This document shows positions 1-8,822 of a stretch of 28,146 nt of DNA, piece after piece. Position numbers and translations under genes: made by a program. The notes beneath the pieces are model-generated. The model was not told the DNA's origin, ran no database searches, and saw only the letters and a list, made by a program, of their open reading frames with translations. The stretch covers positions 1 to 28,146 of the forward strand of contig JARHYY010000108.1 in NCBI GenBank assembly GCA_029258405.1, given 5' to 3'. Numbering within the stretch: the stretch's first letter is position 1; each line of letters begins with the position of its first letter. This DNA comes from Helicobacteraceae bacterium (GTDB lineage: Bacteria; Campylobacterota; Campylobacteria; Campylobacterales; Helicobacteraceae).

Positions 1-8
1 AGCTAGAT

Positions 9-308
9 ATGCCAGATATATCATATACAGATAAAAAGCTACCTTATGCAAGTGGTGTGTTAGAGGGCGAGAAAGCACGAAAGTTTGCACACGAAGCACA
101 AGAGTTTATTAAGAGCTTAAAAAATGAGGTAAAGCAAGATATTTCTATATATATTAAAAATGCTACTCATACTCTTAAAGAGCAAGAAATAGGCAATGCA
201 CTCTTTAGTGAATATGATAAGCAAATGGAGGCATTGGAGCATGATATACAAAACCAAGAGCATGTTATAGCAGAGCTTGAGGATATAGAGCAAGCTTTGC
301 ATGTATAA
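9..308 (+). CDS. Coiled-coil hypothetical protein (probably the C-terminal end of a longer protein)
   Basis: I do not recognise this protein. The frame is open to the left edge of the window, so the Met at base 9 may be internal and the gene may begin upstream. No convincing ribosome binding site can be judged because only eight bases precede it. The 99 visible residues are strongly charged and helical, with a heptad-like stretch over about residues 60-97 rich in Glu, Gln and Leu that suggests a coiled coil. There is no signal peptide or membrane segment. It ends three bases before the ligA stop codon on the opposite strand, so the two genes converge with no room for a separate terminator. 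One untested possibility is the helical tail of a large coiled-coil or dynamin-like protein. Confidence 0.6.
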   Translation: MPDISYTDKKLPYASGVLEGEKARKFAHEAQEFIKSLKNEVKQDISIYIKNATHTLKEQEIGNALFSEYDKQMEALEHDIQNQEHVIAELEDIEQALHV

Positions 309-311
309 TGT

Positions 312-2291
312 TTAAAGGTTTTGAGGTGAATAAGATTTAGTAAGAATTATCTCAAATTCCTTTTCGTTGAGGATAGGAATGTTGAGTTCTTGGGCTCTTT
401 GTAATTTGCTTCCAGCACTCTCCCCTGCGAGAAGAAAATGTGTTTTTTTAGAAATGCTTTGTGCTACTTTGCCCCCATGGGATTCAATTTGGGACACAAA
501 ATAATCTCTGCTTTTTGAGAGCACACCTGTAATAACAAAAATTTTGCCTTCTAATATATTTGAATATTGTTGATTTTGTTGCACTGTAGGCTGTATGAGC
601 ATAAAGAGCTGTTGAATTTGTGCAGCATTTACTTTGCAAAACTCTACTAAAGAATGAGCCATTTCTTTTCCAAAACCATCAATTTGGATAATTTCATCAA
701 TAGTTTTAGAGATAAAATTTATTCCAAAATGTTTTTCTAGTTGTTTTGCGGCACTTTCTCCTATATGTTCAATGCCAAAAGCATTAATGAGCCGCCAGAG
801 CTCACAACCTTTTATGGAGGCAATAGAGTTGATAATATTTTGTGCCTTTTTTTCCTTAAAGCCTTCTAGGGTAAGGAGTTGTTCTTTGGTGAGGGTGAAA
901 ATATCGCCAAACTGCACAACGAGTTCATTTTTGAAGAGCTGTTTAATAATTTTTGCTCCTAATCCATCGATATTTAAAGCTTTACTGCCTACAAAATGTA
1001 TTAATGTATTTTCTTGTCTTGCTTTGCAGTTCAGGTTTTGACATTTAATAAGAATTTCTTCAATGAGAAGTTCTTGAGAGCAAGATGGGCAATGAGTGGG
1101 CGTAGCTATAGGCTTTTCATTGCCATTTCTTGATTCTTTATAGACATAGAGAATCTTTGGGATTACATCGCCACTACGAATGATGCCTACCCAATCATAA
1201 ATCTTTAAGTCAAGTCTTTTGATTTCATCAAAATTATGTAATGTTGCTCTTTTGATGGTTGCCCCTTCAATCTCTACGGGCTCAATATTTGCCACAGGCG
1301 TTATTACGCCTGTGCGTCCTACTTGAAAATCAATGGATAATATTTGCGTTTTCTTTTCGATAGCAGGAAATTTAAATGCACAAGCAAAGCGAGGAGATTT
1401 TATTGTATAGCCTAATTCTTCTTGCAAGGCAATTTCATTTACTTTAATAACCATTCCATCAAGCATTATGTGATAATTTGTTCTTATGGTTTTAATGTTT
1501 TCATATAAGCTTATAATTTCATGAGCATTATGGCATACTTTGCGCTCTTGTGGTGCTATGAAACCCCATTGCTGTATAATCGTTAATTGCTCATTCAATG
1601 TTGTTTGCTCTAAGGAGCAAAGCCCAATACCCCAAGGCATAAACACTAAAGGTCTTTGGGCGGTGATGGAAGAATCAAGCTGTCTAAGGCTTCCTGCTGC
1701 AGCATTTCGTGGGTTGGCAAAAGGGGGTAAGTTTTGTGCTAGTCTTTGCTGATTGAGAGTTTCAAAATTGTCTTTGAAAATGACAATTTCCCCTCTTATT
1801 TCTATGGTTTCTTTATATGGAATCTTTTGAGGTATAGATTTTATGGTTTTAGCATTTTGTGTAACATCTTCACCTTCAAGCCCATTGCCTCTAGTGATGG
1901 CTTGAGCTAATGCACCTTGTTTATAAATAAGGTTTAAGCTTAGCCCATCAAACTTTGGGTCGCATAAAAAAGTGGCATGATTATTTTCTTTAAGGATACG
2001 ATGTAACCATTTATGCAATTCTTGTTCATTGAAGACATCTTCTAAGCTCCACATTCTGCTTAAATGTGAGGCTTTGAGAAACTCTTCTAAAATGTCGCCC
2101 CCTATTTTTTGTGTTGGAGAATCAGGTTGTTTTAAAGAGGGGTGTTCTTGCTCAAAATGCACAATTTTATGATAGAGAATATCATATTCTTCATCGCTCA
2201 TTATAGGTGCATCTTGTTTATAGTAGGCTTCTCTTGCGTCGTTGAGTTGCTGTATTATTTTTTTATAGTTTCTTGCATTTATTTCTAGCAT
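312..2291 (-). CDS. ligA: NAD-dependent DNA ligase LigA
   Basis: LigA seals 3'-OH/5'-phosphate nicks in duplex DNA during replication and repair, using NAD+ to form a ligase-adenylate. The 659-residue length is normal for the family. Visible parts in order: N-terminal Ia domain (about 1-65) that binds NMN, the adenylation domain with catalytic Lys113 in a DPKFDG motif, an R-G-N-G segment near residue 134, the OB-fold region near 320-390, a four-cysteine zinc site (Cys401, Cys404, Cys417, Cys422), helix-hairpin-helix repeats at about 435-560, and a BRCT domain at about 578-650. The ATG at 2291 follows an AGGA box by eight bases. The gene appears complete and convergent with the gene at the left edge. 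It lies downstream of the minus-strand flagellin-like gene but is separated from it by a hairpin. Confidence 0.97.
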   Translation of the reverse strand: MLEINARNYKKIIQQLNDAREAYYKQDAPIMSDEEYDILYHKIVHFEQEHPSLKQPDSPTQKIGGDILEEFLKASHLSRMWSLEDVFNEQELHKWLHRILKENNHATFLCDPKFDGLSLNLIYKQGALAQAITRGNGLEGEDVTQNAKTIKSIPQKIPYKETIEIRGEIVIFKDNFETLNQQRLAQNLPPFANPRNAAAGSLRQLDSSITAQRPLVFMPWGIGLCSLEQTTLNEQLTIIQQWGFIAPQERKVCHNAHEIISLYENIKTIRTNYHIMLDGMVIKVNEIALQEELGYTIKSPRFACAFKFPAIEKKTQILSIDFQVGRTGVITPVANIEPVEIEGATIKRATLHNFDEIKRLDLKIYDWVGIIRSGDVIPKILYVYKESRNGNEKPIATPTHCPSCSQELLIEEILIKCQNLNCKARQENTLIHFVGSKALNIDGLGAKIIKQLFKNELVVQFGDIFTLTKEQLLTLEGFKEKKAQNIINSIASIKGCELWRLINAFGIEHIGESAAKQLEKHFGINFISKTIDEIIQIDGFGKEMAHSLVEFCKVNAAQIQQLFMLIQPTVQQNQQYSNILEGKIFVITGVLSKSRDYFVSQIESHGGKVAQSISKKTHFLLAGESAGSKLQRAQELNIPILNEKEFEIILTKSYSPQNL

Positions 2292-2403
2292 TATATATTC
2301 CTAGTTTTTTGCATTATAGTCAAATATGTATTAAATCTAGCCTATTTTTACATGTTAAGATGGTTTGTATCAATATAATGAGCTTTTTGAATGGAGTTTG
2401 TTT

Positions 2404-2428
2404 GCCCCCTCACTTAAACGAGAGGGGC
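2404..2428 (-). terminator. Hairpin after the flagellin-like gene
   Basis: A GC-rich stem (GCCCCCTC pairing with GAGAGGGGC, one bulged A, eight-base loop) lies eight bases past the stop codon of the minus-strand gene ending at 2437, in DNA that is otherwise AT-rich. It could stop transcription before ligA. The downstream U-run is poor on both strands, so it may be a weak or bidirectional terminator. Confidence 0.5.
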
Positions 2429-2436
2429 TGAATTTG

Positions 2437-3033
2437 TTAAAACATTTTCTTAAATGCTTGGGCATCGAATTCTTCAAAATTATAGGGATTGCCATTGGTG
2501 GAAACATTATTGGGCAGTGTTGGGGAAGAAATTGTTTTATTGACATCATTGAGCGTAGCTATTATATCTGCTTGTTTTGAGGAAACATAGTTTAAACGCT
2601 CTTGAGAATTTAAAGAAGCTGGGTTTTGGAGCGTTAAAGAGAACTCATTGCCACCAACAGAAACAACAAGGTTTTTATCAAATATTTTATTGCCCATAAA
2701 GCTACTTTTTGAAGCTATTTCAGATATGGTGTTTTCATCAGCACCACTACTAATAGCCTTATTGATTTTCTTTAAAGCTACATTTGCTGTTTGTAATGCA
2801 CCAATAAACTCATTGGCACCTTTAATTGTTTTAGCAAAGGCTAGGACTTCAAAATTACTTTTGCTAAGCTCAACGGTGTCTTGCTTTGCTGCACTTATAA
2901 CGCCATTGTTTTGCTGTGCATTAGGTGTAGGCTGTGTAGAATCGCTTGTAATCGGTGCAGAGAAATGCTCTAAACGATTTTTAAGCGAGTCAAGAGTTAA
3001 ACCAAACTGTGAATTATTGATTTCTGGAACCAT
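2437..3033 (-). CDS. Flagellin-like, sigma-54-driven protein (probable HP1076-type FliS partner)
   Basis: This is a 198-residue soluble protein with no signal peptide. Residues about 55-110 form helical, flagellin-like sequence (G-A-N-E-F-I-G-A-L-Q-T-A-N-V-A-L), followed by a short predicted beta region (V-V-S-V-G-G-N-E-F-S-L-T-L) and another helix, ending in a Pro/Asn-rich tail. It has a strong GGAGG ribosome binding site seven bases before ATG and a well-formed sigma-54 promoter 40-60 bases upstream, placing it in the class II flagellar regulon. In H. pylori the gene next to csd4 (HP1075) is HP1076, a flagellin-like protein reported to bind the export chaperone FliS. The same neighbourhood here makes an HP1076 counterpart likely. 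That identity is inference from context and composition, not a sequence comparison I could run. Confidence 0.75.
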   Translation of the reverse strand: MVPEINNSQFGLTLDSLKNRLEHFSAPITSDSTQPTPNAQQNNGVISAAKQDTVELSKSNFEVLAFAKTIKGANEFIGALQTANVALKKINKAISSGADENTISEIASKSSFMGNKIFDKNLVVSVGGNEFSLTLQNPASLNSQERLNYVSSKQADIIATLNDVNKTISSPTLPNNVSTNGNPYNFEEFDAQAFKKMF

Positions 3034-3073
3034 ATTAATCCTCCGTGAATGTAATTGTAGAGTTCATTGTTCA

Positions 3074-3093
3074 CAAGCATAAAATGTTCCTTT
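3074..3093 (-). promoter_or_regulatory. Sigma-54 (RpoN) promoter of the flagellin-like gene
   Basis: On the minus strand the -24 GG (3089-3090) and the -12 GC (3077-3078) are separated by exactly ten bases within GGAACATTTTATGCTT. This matches the Helicobacter/Campylobacter sigma-54 pattern GGAAC-N5-6-TTGCTT except for one T. Transcription would begin near 3065, giving a leader of about 30 bases that carries the GGAGG ribosome binding site. Confidence 0.75.
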
Positions 3094-3121
3094 TTTGACT
3101 TCATTTTGCATTATTTTTTGT

Positions 3122-3134
3122 ATGTTATACTTTG
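3122..3134 (+). promoter_or_regulatory. Possible -10 region for csd4
   Basis: The sequence TATACT at 3126-3131 lies about 30 bases upstream of the proposed TTG start of csd4 and within a T-rich stretch, as is common for Helicobacter vegetative promoters. A TTGACT at 3095-3100 is too far away (25 bases) to be a proper -35. Transcription from here would begin downstream of the ATG at 3067, which supports the later start. Confidence 0.35.
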
Positions 3135-3159
3135 TATATTTTTTAAAAGGAGATATTGT

Positions 3160-4485
3160 TTGTTTAAAGTCTTTCAATTGGTATTATTATATATTTTGAT
3201 TATTGTTCCTCTTTTTGCGATCCCTGTACAATCTGATTTACATATATTTAAAAAGGAAACTCATCCTAATGAAAAAATATTTTTATTGCTTGGTGGCATA
3301 CAAGGCGATGAGCCCGGGGGCTTTAATGCGGCTTCTATTGTAGCAAGCAAGCATTATACCATTAAAAAGGGTAATGTGTGGATTGTTCCTAATTTGAATC
3401 AACATAGCATATTAGAGAATCATCGTGGAATTTATGGTGATATGAATCGCAAGTTTGCTACTATTAAAGATAATGATCCAGAAAAAGAATTGATAATGTC
3501 TATAAAAAAGCTTATTCGTCATGAGCAAGTGGAGGTGATATTGCATTTGCATGATGGAAGTGGCTTTTATCATGAAACCTATATAAGCAAACTTCGCAAC
3601 CCAACCCGTTGGGGGCAGAGCTCTATTATAGATCAAGAAAGGCTTGAAAATGTCCCACATGGAGAGCTTAATGCTATTATGAAACAAATTACAGGGGAGA
3701 TTAATCAGCATTTATTAGATGATTCGCATAGGTATAGGATACGCAATACTAATACAGCCACAAGCGATAAGGAACAGCAGCGTTCATTAACTTTTTATGC
3801 TATCAACCAAGGTAAAGCAGCATTTGCGAATGAGGCAAGCAAGAATTTGCCCCTTAAACAAAGAGTGTATTACCATCTTTTAGCCATAGAGGCAATGATG
3901 AATTACTTGGGGATAGAATTTGAGCGTGATTTTCCTCTTACGCCACAAGGGGTAGATGATACTATAAATGATAAGGATATTGTTATTCATTTTGCAAATA
4001 GGATTACTCTACCTATTAATCGCTTAAAAAGGACTGTGAATTTTTTTCCTATACCTTTAAGTAGGCAGTTAGAATATGATTCGCCATGCCCTTTAGTGCA
4101 TCTTTATAGAAAAAATGGGAATTTTATTATAAAATATGGCAATCGTGTTTCTGCTGCACTTATTCCAGACACTTTTGAAACAGATATGAGCAATGAGCTT
4201 ACAAAGGTTTCAATGAGTATTGATGGAGCGGTTCAAGAAGTGGAGCTTGGCAGCATTGTAAAAGCAAAAAAAATTTTTATGGTGCAACCAATTCATAATG
4301 TAAATATTCGTGTTAATATTATTGGTTTTTCTCAAAAAGGGCTTGTAAGTGAAGAGGGTGTATCCATAAGCAATAAAAAGATAAATTCTCGTTATACATT
4401 AGATTCAAAAGGCACATTGGTTCGTGTAGAATTTTATAATAAAAACCGTTTTAGCGGTATGATTATTGTTGATTTTGAGCAATAA
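3160..4485 (+). CDS. csd4: Csd4-type peptidoglycan D,L-carboxypeptidase (M14 family)
   Basis: Csd4 (Pgp1 in Campylobacter) trims tripeptide peptidoglycan stems to dipeptides in the periplasm and is needed for helical cell shape. The zinc site is the unusual Gln/Glu form known from H. pylori Csd4: G-G-I-Q-G-D-E-P-G-G gives Gln48 and Glu51, and the third ligand lies in L-H-L-H-D-G (His129 or His131). The D-M-N-R-K-F segment carries the substrate-binding Asn-Arg. I choose the TTG at 3160. An AGGAG box ends seven bases before it, it gives a clean signal peptide (F-K-V-F-Q-L then a hydrophobic core, cleavage after L-F-A), and its 441 residues fit the roughly 438 of H. pylori Csd4. The ATG at 3067 would add 31 unlikely residues and start beside the divergent sigma-54 promoter. 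The C-terminal third is beta-rich. Confidence 0.9.
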   Translation: MFKVFQLVLLYILIIVPLFAIPVQSDLHIFKKETHPNEKIFLLLGGIQGDEPGGFNAASIVASKHYTIKKGNVWIVPNLNQHSILENHRGIYGDMNRKFATIKDNDPEKELIMSIKKLIRHEQVEVILHLHDGSGFYHETYISKLRNPTRWGQSSIIDQERLENVPHGELNAIMKQITGEINQHLLDDSHRYRIRNTNTATSDKEQQRSLTFYAINQGKAAFANEASKNLPLKQRVYYHLLAIEAMMNYLGIEFERDFPLTPQGVDDTINDKDIVIHFANRITLPINRLKRTVNFFPIPLSRQLEYDSPCPLVHLYRKNGNFIIKYGNRVSAALIPDTFETDMSNELTKVSMSIDGAVQEVELGSIVKAKKIFMVQPIHNVNIRVNIIGFSQKGLVSEEGVSISNKKINSRYTLDSKGTLVRVEFYNKNRFSGMIIVDFEQ

Positions 4486-4498
4486 TCATAATGAGCTA

Positions 4499-4507
4499 TG
4501 CTATAAT
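4499..4507 (+). promoter_or_regulatory. Extended -10 promoter of the glycan operon
   Basis: TGCTATAAT gives a TGn extension plus a perfect TATAAT, 23 bases upstream of the manC ATG. The predicted start is near 4514, leaving a leader of about 17 bases with a GGGAGG ribosome binding site. It sits just past the csd4 stop codon, so the glycosyltransferase operon can be transcribed independently. Confidence 0.6.
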
Positions 4508-4530
4508 ATAACAAAATCTCAAGGGAGGTT

Positions 4531-5934
4531 ATGGTAACAATTATCTTATGCGGGGGTATTGGTTCTCGTTTATGGCCAATAAGCAGAGAGCTTTTCCCTA
4601 AGCAGTTTATTACGCTTTTTGAAGGCGAGTCATTGTTTCAGCAAACCCTTAAGCGAAATTTTGCTTTAAGCGAGAGCATTTATGTTATCACTCATTTAAA
4701 CCATTACCATACTGCTTGCAACCAAGCTCAAGAAACATTACGCGGAAATACGCAAAAAATATCATTCCTCCTTGAAGAAACACAAAAAAATACAGCCTTT
4801 GCCTTAAGTTTGGCATGTTTATCTCTTGAGGGTGATGTAATAGTGCTTAGTGTGCCTTCAGATCATCTTATAAGAAATGAAACCGCCTACCAAAAAGCGA
4901 TAAAAAAGGCAATTGCACTAGCTGAAAAGGATTGTATTGTAACTTTTGGTATTAAGCCTATGTACCCAGAAACAGGATTTGGCTATATCCAGCATAAGGG
5001 CGATAAAGTCCTCTCCTTTACAGAAAAGCCTAGCATTGAAAAAGCAAAATATTTTTGTAAAGATGGGAACTTTTTATGGAATAGTGGAATGTTTTGCTTC
5101 AGAGTAGGATTCTTCTTGCAAGAGCTTCAGCACTATGCACCACATATTTATGAGATGGCTCAAGAGTATAAACATATTTTATTTGATGGGCAAAAATGTT
5201 TTATTGGTTCAAAAAGACTGAAAGAAGCAAAAGATGAAAGCATTGACTATGCCCTTATAGAAAAGAGCAAACGCATTAAGGTTGTTGAAACTGCTATTGA
5301 GTGGAGCGACATAGGTAGCTTTGAGGGCATTTATGCAAAATTGCCTCATGATGAGCATAATAATGGTATTTATAATACTCAAAATAAGCCTTTGCAACCT
5401 GTTTTATTGAATGCACATAATAATCTTATCTTGCAGTCAAATCGTCAGATAGCACTTATTGATATTGATGATATTATGATTGTTGATACGCCTGATGCTC
5501 TTTTGATAGCCAAAAAAGGCTCGGGTCAAAAAGTTAAAGAAGTTATTAAAGAGCTTGATAAACAGCAATGCCATTTACGAAATACGCTTTTTTGTGTGCA
5601 TCGTCCTTGGGGTACATTTATGGTTTTAGAAGAGGGGGAAAGTTATAAGATTAAAAGCATTGAGGTTTTTCCTTCAAAGCGACTTTCATTGCAAAAGCAT
5701 TTTCACCGTAGTGAGCATTGGATAGTGATTAGCGGTACAGCAGTAGTTCAGCTTGGGGATAAAGAAGTGATTTTGCGTCCAAATGAATCAACCTATATTC
5801 CAGCAGGGGAGATACACCGTTTGAGCAACCCGGGTAAAATACCTCTTATAGTTATAGAAGTTCAAATTGGAGCTTATTTGGCAGAAGATGATATTGTGCG
5901 GCTTGATGATGATTATTGTAGAGAAAACTTATAA
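4531..5934 (+). CDS. manC: Mannose-1-phosphate guanylyltransferase / mannose-6-phosphate isomerase (bifunctional)
   Basis: This cytoplasmic enzyme isomerises fructose-6-P to mannose-6-P and makes GDP-mannose from mannose-1-P and GTP, feeding surface glycan synthesis. Residues 8-26 hold the nucleotidyltransferase signature G-G-I-G-S-R-L-W-P-I-S-R ending in P-K-Q-F. An F-T-E-K-P segment (163-167) is the sugar-phosphate site. The C-terminal cupin (about 355-460) is the type II phosphomannose isomerase, with metal-ligand residues in Q-K-H-F-H-R-S-E-H-W (388-397) and the P-A-G-E-I-H-R segment. The 467-residue length is typical of the AlgA/ManC/XanB family. The ribosome binding site GGGAGG is close to the ATG (two bases), slightly tight. 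It is the first gene of a four-gene operon whose other members look like glycosyltransferases. A separate phosphomannomutase would be needed and is not in the window. Confidence 0.95.
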   Translation: MVTIILCGGIGSRLWPISRELFPKQFITLFEGESLFQQTLKRNFALSESIYVITHLNHYHTACNQAQETLRGNTQKISFLLEETQKNTAFALSLACLSLEGDVIVLSVPSDHLIRNETAYQKAIKKAIALAEKDCIVTFGIKPMYPETGFGYIQHKGDKVLSFTEKPSIEKAKYFCKDGNFLWNSGMFCFRVGFFLQELQHYAPHIYEMAQEYKHILFDGQKCFIGSKRLKEAKDESIDYALIEKSKRIKVVETAIEWSDIGSFEGIYAKLPHDEHNNGIYNTQNKPLQPVLLNAHNNLILQSNRQIALIDIDDIMIVDTPDALLIAKKGSGQKVKEVIKELDKQQCHLRNTLFCVHRPWGTFMVLEEGESYKIKSIEVFPSKRLSLQKHFHRSEHWIVISGTAVVQLGDKEVILRPNESTYIPAGEIHRLSNPGKIPLIVIEVQIGAYLAEDDIVRLDDDYCRENL

Positions 5935-5948
5935 ATTGGAGGGAAGAG

Positions 5949-8822
5949 GTGGAATGTTCTTTGTGTTTAGATAATGAGGATATTTATGTTTCAAGACTTT
6001 TTAATAAAATAGGGGTTTATGTAGAAACATATCCAGAGCACATACGAGAACAAAGCCCAACACAGTTGCTCTACAAAAGAGGATTTGAAGGCATTAGCCT
6101 TAAAGATGATACTTCAGATTTATTTTATACTTTGCGATATTGGGAGAAGAAATATTGTTCTCATGATGATTTTTTTAGGGCAATACAATCATATCCTCTT
6201 ATAGATTTTATATATATTGCACACAATACGCCTCAATCGGTAGCAAGACGGTTGATTGAAGAATTTATTTTTTCTTTTAAGGCAAGAGTATTTTTTTTAC
6301 CGATGGAATATATAAAAAAGTATGAAATATTTACACAAAATGATTTTATAGTTGGTTGTAGTTTTAATATGGGTATATATTTTTGCACCCAACAAGCAGA
6401 TGCTAGGCTTAAAAGCTCTATTTGCACACCACCTACACAGGTAACACCTTTTCTTACGCCAAAGATTAATGAGATTGTAGAAGAAAAAGAGTTTTATTAT
6501 GAATTGTATGCAAATGTAAAAAACTATCCGCAACAAGATGAACAAGAACAAGAGAATCCACAAAATAAGAGTTTTATAAACAAAGTTTCAGATGTTCTTT
6601 TTGGACGATCAAGCCATTCAAAAATACGCGAAGAATGGAAGGAGTATTTAAGAAATAGAGAACGATTTGGACTTAAAAATGCAAGTAATAGAGATTCAAG
6701 AGTTATTGTATTTATTTTTTCTCATCACCCGCTTTTATTATATTATGTGCAATGTTTAAGAGATAATTTACATACTAAAGAAGTTGTTATTGCAAGTAAT
6801 AATGGTTCTAGTATTTTAGATATTCAAAATGTTCATTTTTCAGAACTTAATAATATACTTCGTTGGAATGATCGTATTTTTTATATGCTTGCTAATCCTT
6901 TAGAGGCAATTATTGCTCTGCCTTATATAAAGCATTATGGAGGGAATTTATTTTTATTTGATATTTATCTCCATATTTCATTAAAGGGTGATGATTATTT
7001 TAATATTCAAGCTTATCAATGTGTAGATTTTCAATATTATCCACATCCTTTTGAGGTGAGGGCGTTTCAGATATGTAATGAGATTTTTTATGCTCTGGGG
7101 CTTGAAAAAGGTAAAAAGGTTTTTGATGAAAAAAATATTCAATCCATCATTCCTATAAGAAGAGCAATAGAATATAGCGATGCTATATTATTGCCTTCAG
7201 AGCATTCTTATAATATTCTGGCTGCACAGTTTCCCTCTCTTGCTGAAAAAATGGGGGTGTTTACCTTAAGGCAACTGCATGATAGCAATAATGAAGAATC
7301 AAACAAAGAATATTTTATTTTTATAGGTAATAATTTTAAGCAAATTTATGTAGGCATACAAGGCTGGATACAGAGCACGCTTCAGCAAAATTATACACTT
7401 ATTATTCAAGAGCCATTAAATTTTTATGAAAAAGAACTTTTGCGATTATGTATGCAGTTTCAACCTAATGTTATCCTTACAGCAAATGCGATTCAATATG
7501 TTGCACATGCTCAAGCTCTTTTTATTCTTTCTGATTCTGGTTTTGAATTTGAGCATTATTGGGTTCATGCTCATAATGTCCAAGTTCCTATTGTGGCTAC
7601 TCTTTGCAATGGGTTTTTATCAAGAAACATAAAGAGCTTTATACCTCTTGATGAGCATTTTTGTGCAGAAGATGTTTGCTTAGCCTTGCTGGCTATCAAT
7701 AAAGGTTATTGTTGTGGAGTTGAGCCAGACTTTTGTTCTCCATCTTTGGGCTATTTTAACGCTCATCTCTCTTCCCCAGCTTTTAGAGATTCGCCTTTGA
7801 GGCAAAAAATTGCCATAGACATAAGCTCTTGTGTAGCATTAAGCGAAATAAGCTATTTTCTCCTTAGTTTTTTAGAAAATACCTCTTTATCGTTATATGC
7901 TCATAAATATGAAATTGTTCCTGTGTATCTTGATGAAAATGGTATTTATTATGCATTTGATATATTTTTGCAAAATGCTATACATTATAAAAAAGAATGT
8001 ATCGAGCTCTCAAAAGGAGATGTTGTGCTTACGCAATATATGCTTCCTTATAAAACTGCTCCAATATCTACACTTAAGGAAATACGAGATAGGGGTGTGG
8101 ATATTTTTGCTTTCATGCCACATAATGAAGGTATTCTTGAAGCGATGTTTTTAAAAAATAATGATAAAAATAAGGAAATATTTGTTAAATATTTTAGTGG
8201 ATTATTGTTTTTTGCAGAAAATGGAAAAAATCAATTTTTGAGTTTTTTTGAAAAAAGTTATGGAGCATTGCCTACAACAATAAAGCATAAAAAAATATCA
8301 TTAGATAATCATAGTGTTTTGACATCAGCTAAAATATTACCTATGCTCAATAAAAAATTATATTTTAATTTTCATAAAAATATTATTTTGTGTTGTTGTA
8401 ATAGTGTTAATGAGCCTTTTATGGATTATTTGTTCCAAAATATCCGCTCTTGCGATGATACTGTATTATTGGTGCTTGCTGAAGAGAAAAATAATAAAGG
8501 TATCTCTTCTGATACAATAATGCTCTTTGATGAATGTGATATTTTTCATATGAAATTTATTTTTCATTATATTCATCTTTTGATAGCATCACCAAACACC
8601 TATGGGGTTTATGCGTATGAAGCATTAAAGGCGGGCGTGCCTGTGCTTGTTGAGGATAATGTTTATTTTAAGGAAGTTTTAGGGAACGATGCTTGCTACT
8701 ATCAGGGCTATGATGATTTATGCAAATCACTCAAAAACGCATTGCATATTCCAAGGAAACCTATGCAAAGCCATAATAAGAGTGTAGAAGAATTACTCTT
8801 GATTGTAGGAGAGCAAAAATGA
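5949..8822 (+). CDS. Large multi-module glycosyltransferase-like protein with a degenerate FkbM-like N-terminus
   Basis: The protein has 957 residues and no membrane segment, probably cytoplasmic or peripheral. The start is a GTG, preceded by GGAGGG at about five bases. Three parts can be distinguished by eye. Residues about 15-150 follow the layout of FkbM methyltransferases (a V-Y-V-E strand, then L-Y-K-R-G-F-E-G-I-S, later L-I-D-F-I-Y-I and a short C-terminal strand), but the SAM-binding Gly/Asp residues are gone. Residues about 250-600 resemble a GT-B glycosyltransferase, with H-Y-G-G-N-L-F-L-F-D-I-Y matching the usual G-x-V-V-L-H-D-x-Y step. Residues about 650-930 look like a second GT-B module ending in N-T-Y-G-V-Y-A-Y-E-A-L-K-A-G-V-P-V-L, a GT4 nucleotide-sugar motif where the first Glu is Asn882 and the second is Glu891. 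It overlaps the next gene by ATGA. The exact sugar is unknown. Module boundaries are inferred. Confidence 0.8.
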   Translation: MECSLCLDNEDIYVSRLFNKIGVYVETYPEHIREQSPTQLLYKRGFEGISLKDDTSDLFYTLRYWEKKYCSHDDFFRAIQSYPLIDFIYIAHNTPQSVARRLIEEFIFSFKARVFFLPMEYIKKYEIFTQNDFIVGCSFNMGIYFCTQQADARLKSSICTPPTQVTPFLTPKINEIVEEKEFYYELYANVKNYPQQDEQEQENPQNKSFINKVSDVLFGRSSHSKIREEWKEYLRNRERFGLKNASNRDSRVIVFIFSHHPLLLYYVQCLRDNLHTKEVVIASNNGSSILDIQNVHFSELNNILRWNDRIFYMLANPLEAIIALPYIKHYGGNLFLFDIYLHISLKGDDYFNIQAYQCVDFQYYPHPFEVRAFQICNEIFYALGLEKGKKVFDEKNIQSIIPIRRAIEYSDAILLPSEHSYNILAAQFPSLAEKMGVFTLRQLHDSNNEESNKEYFIFIGNNFKQIYVGIQGWIQSTLQQNYTLIIQEPLNFYEKELLRLCMQFQPNVILTANAIQYVAHAQALFILSDSGFEFEHYWVHAHNVQVPIVATLCNGFLSRNIKSFIPLDEHFCAEDVCLALLAINKGYCCGVEPDFCSPSLGYFNAHLSSPAFRDSPLRQKIAIDISSCVALSEISYFLLSFLENTSLSLYAHKYEIVPVYLDENGIYYAFDIFLQNAIHYKKECIELSKGDVVLTQYMLPYKTAPISTLKEIRDRGVDIFAFMPHNEGILEAMFLKNNDKNKEIFVKYFSGLLFFAENGKNQFLSFFEKSYGALPTTIKHKKISLDNHSVLTSAKILPMLNKKLYFNFHKNIILCCCNSVNEPFMDYLFQNIRSCDDTVLLVLAEEKNNKGISSDTIMLFDECDIFHMKFIFHYIHLLIASPNTYGVYAYEALKAGVPVLVEDNVYFKEVLGNDACYYQGYDDLCKSLKNALHIPRKPMQSHNKSVEELLLIVGEQK

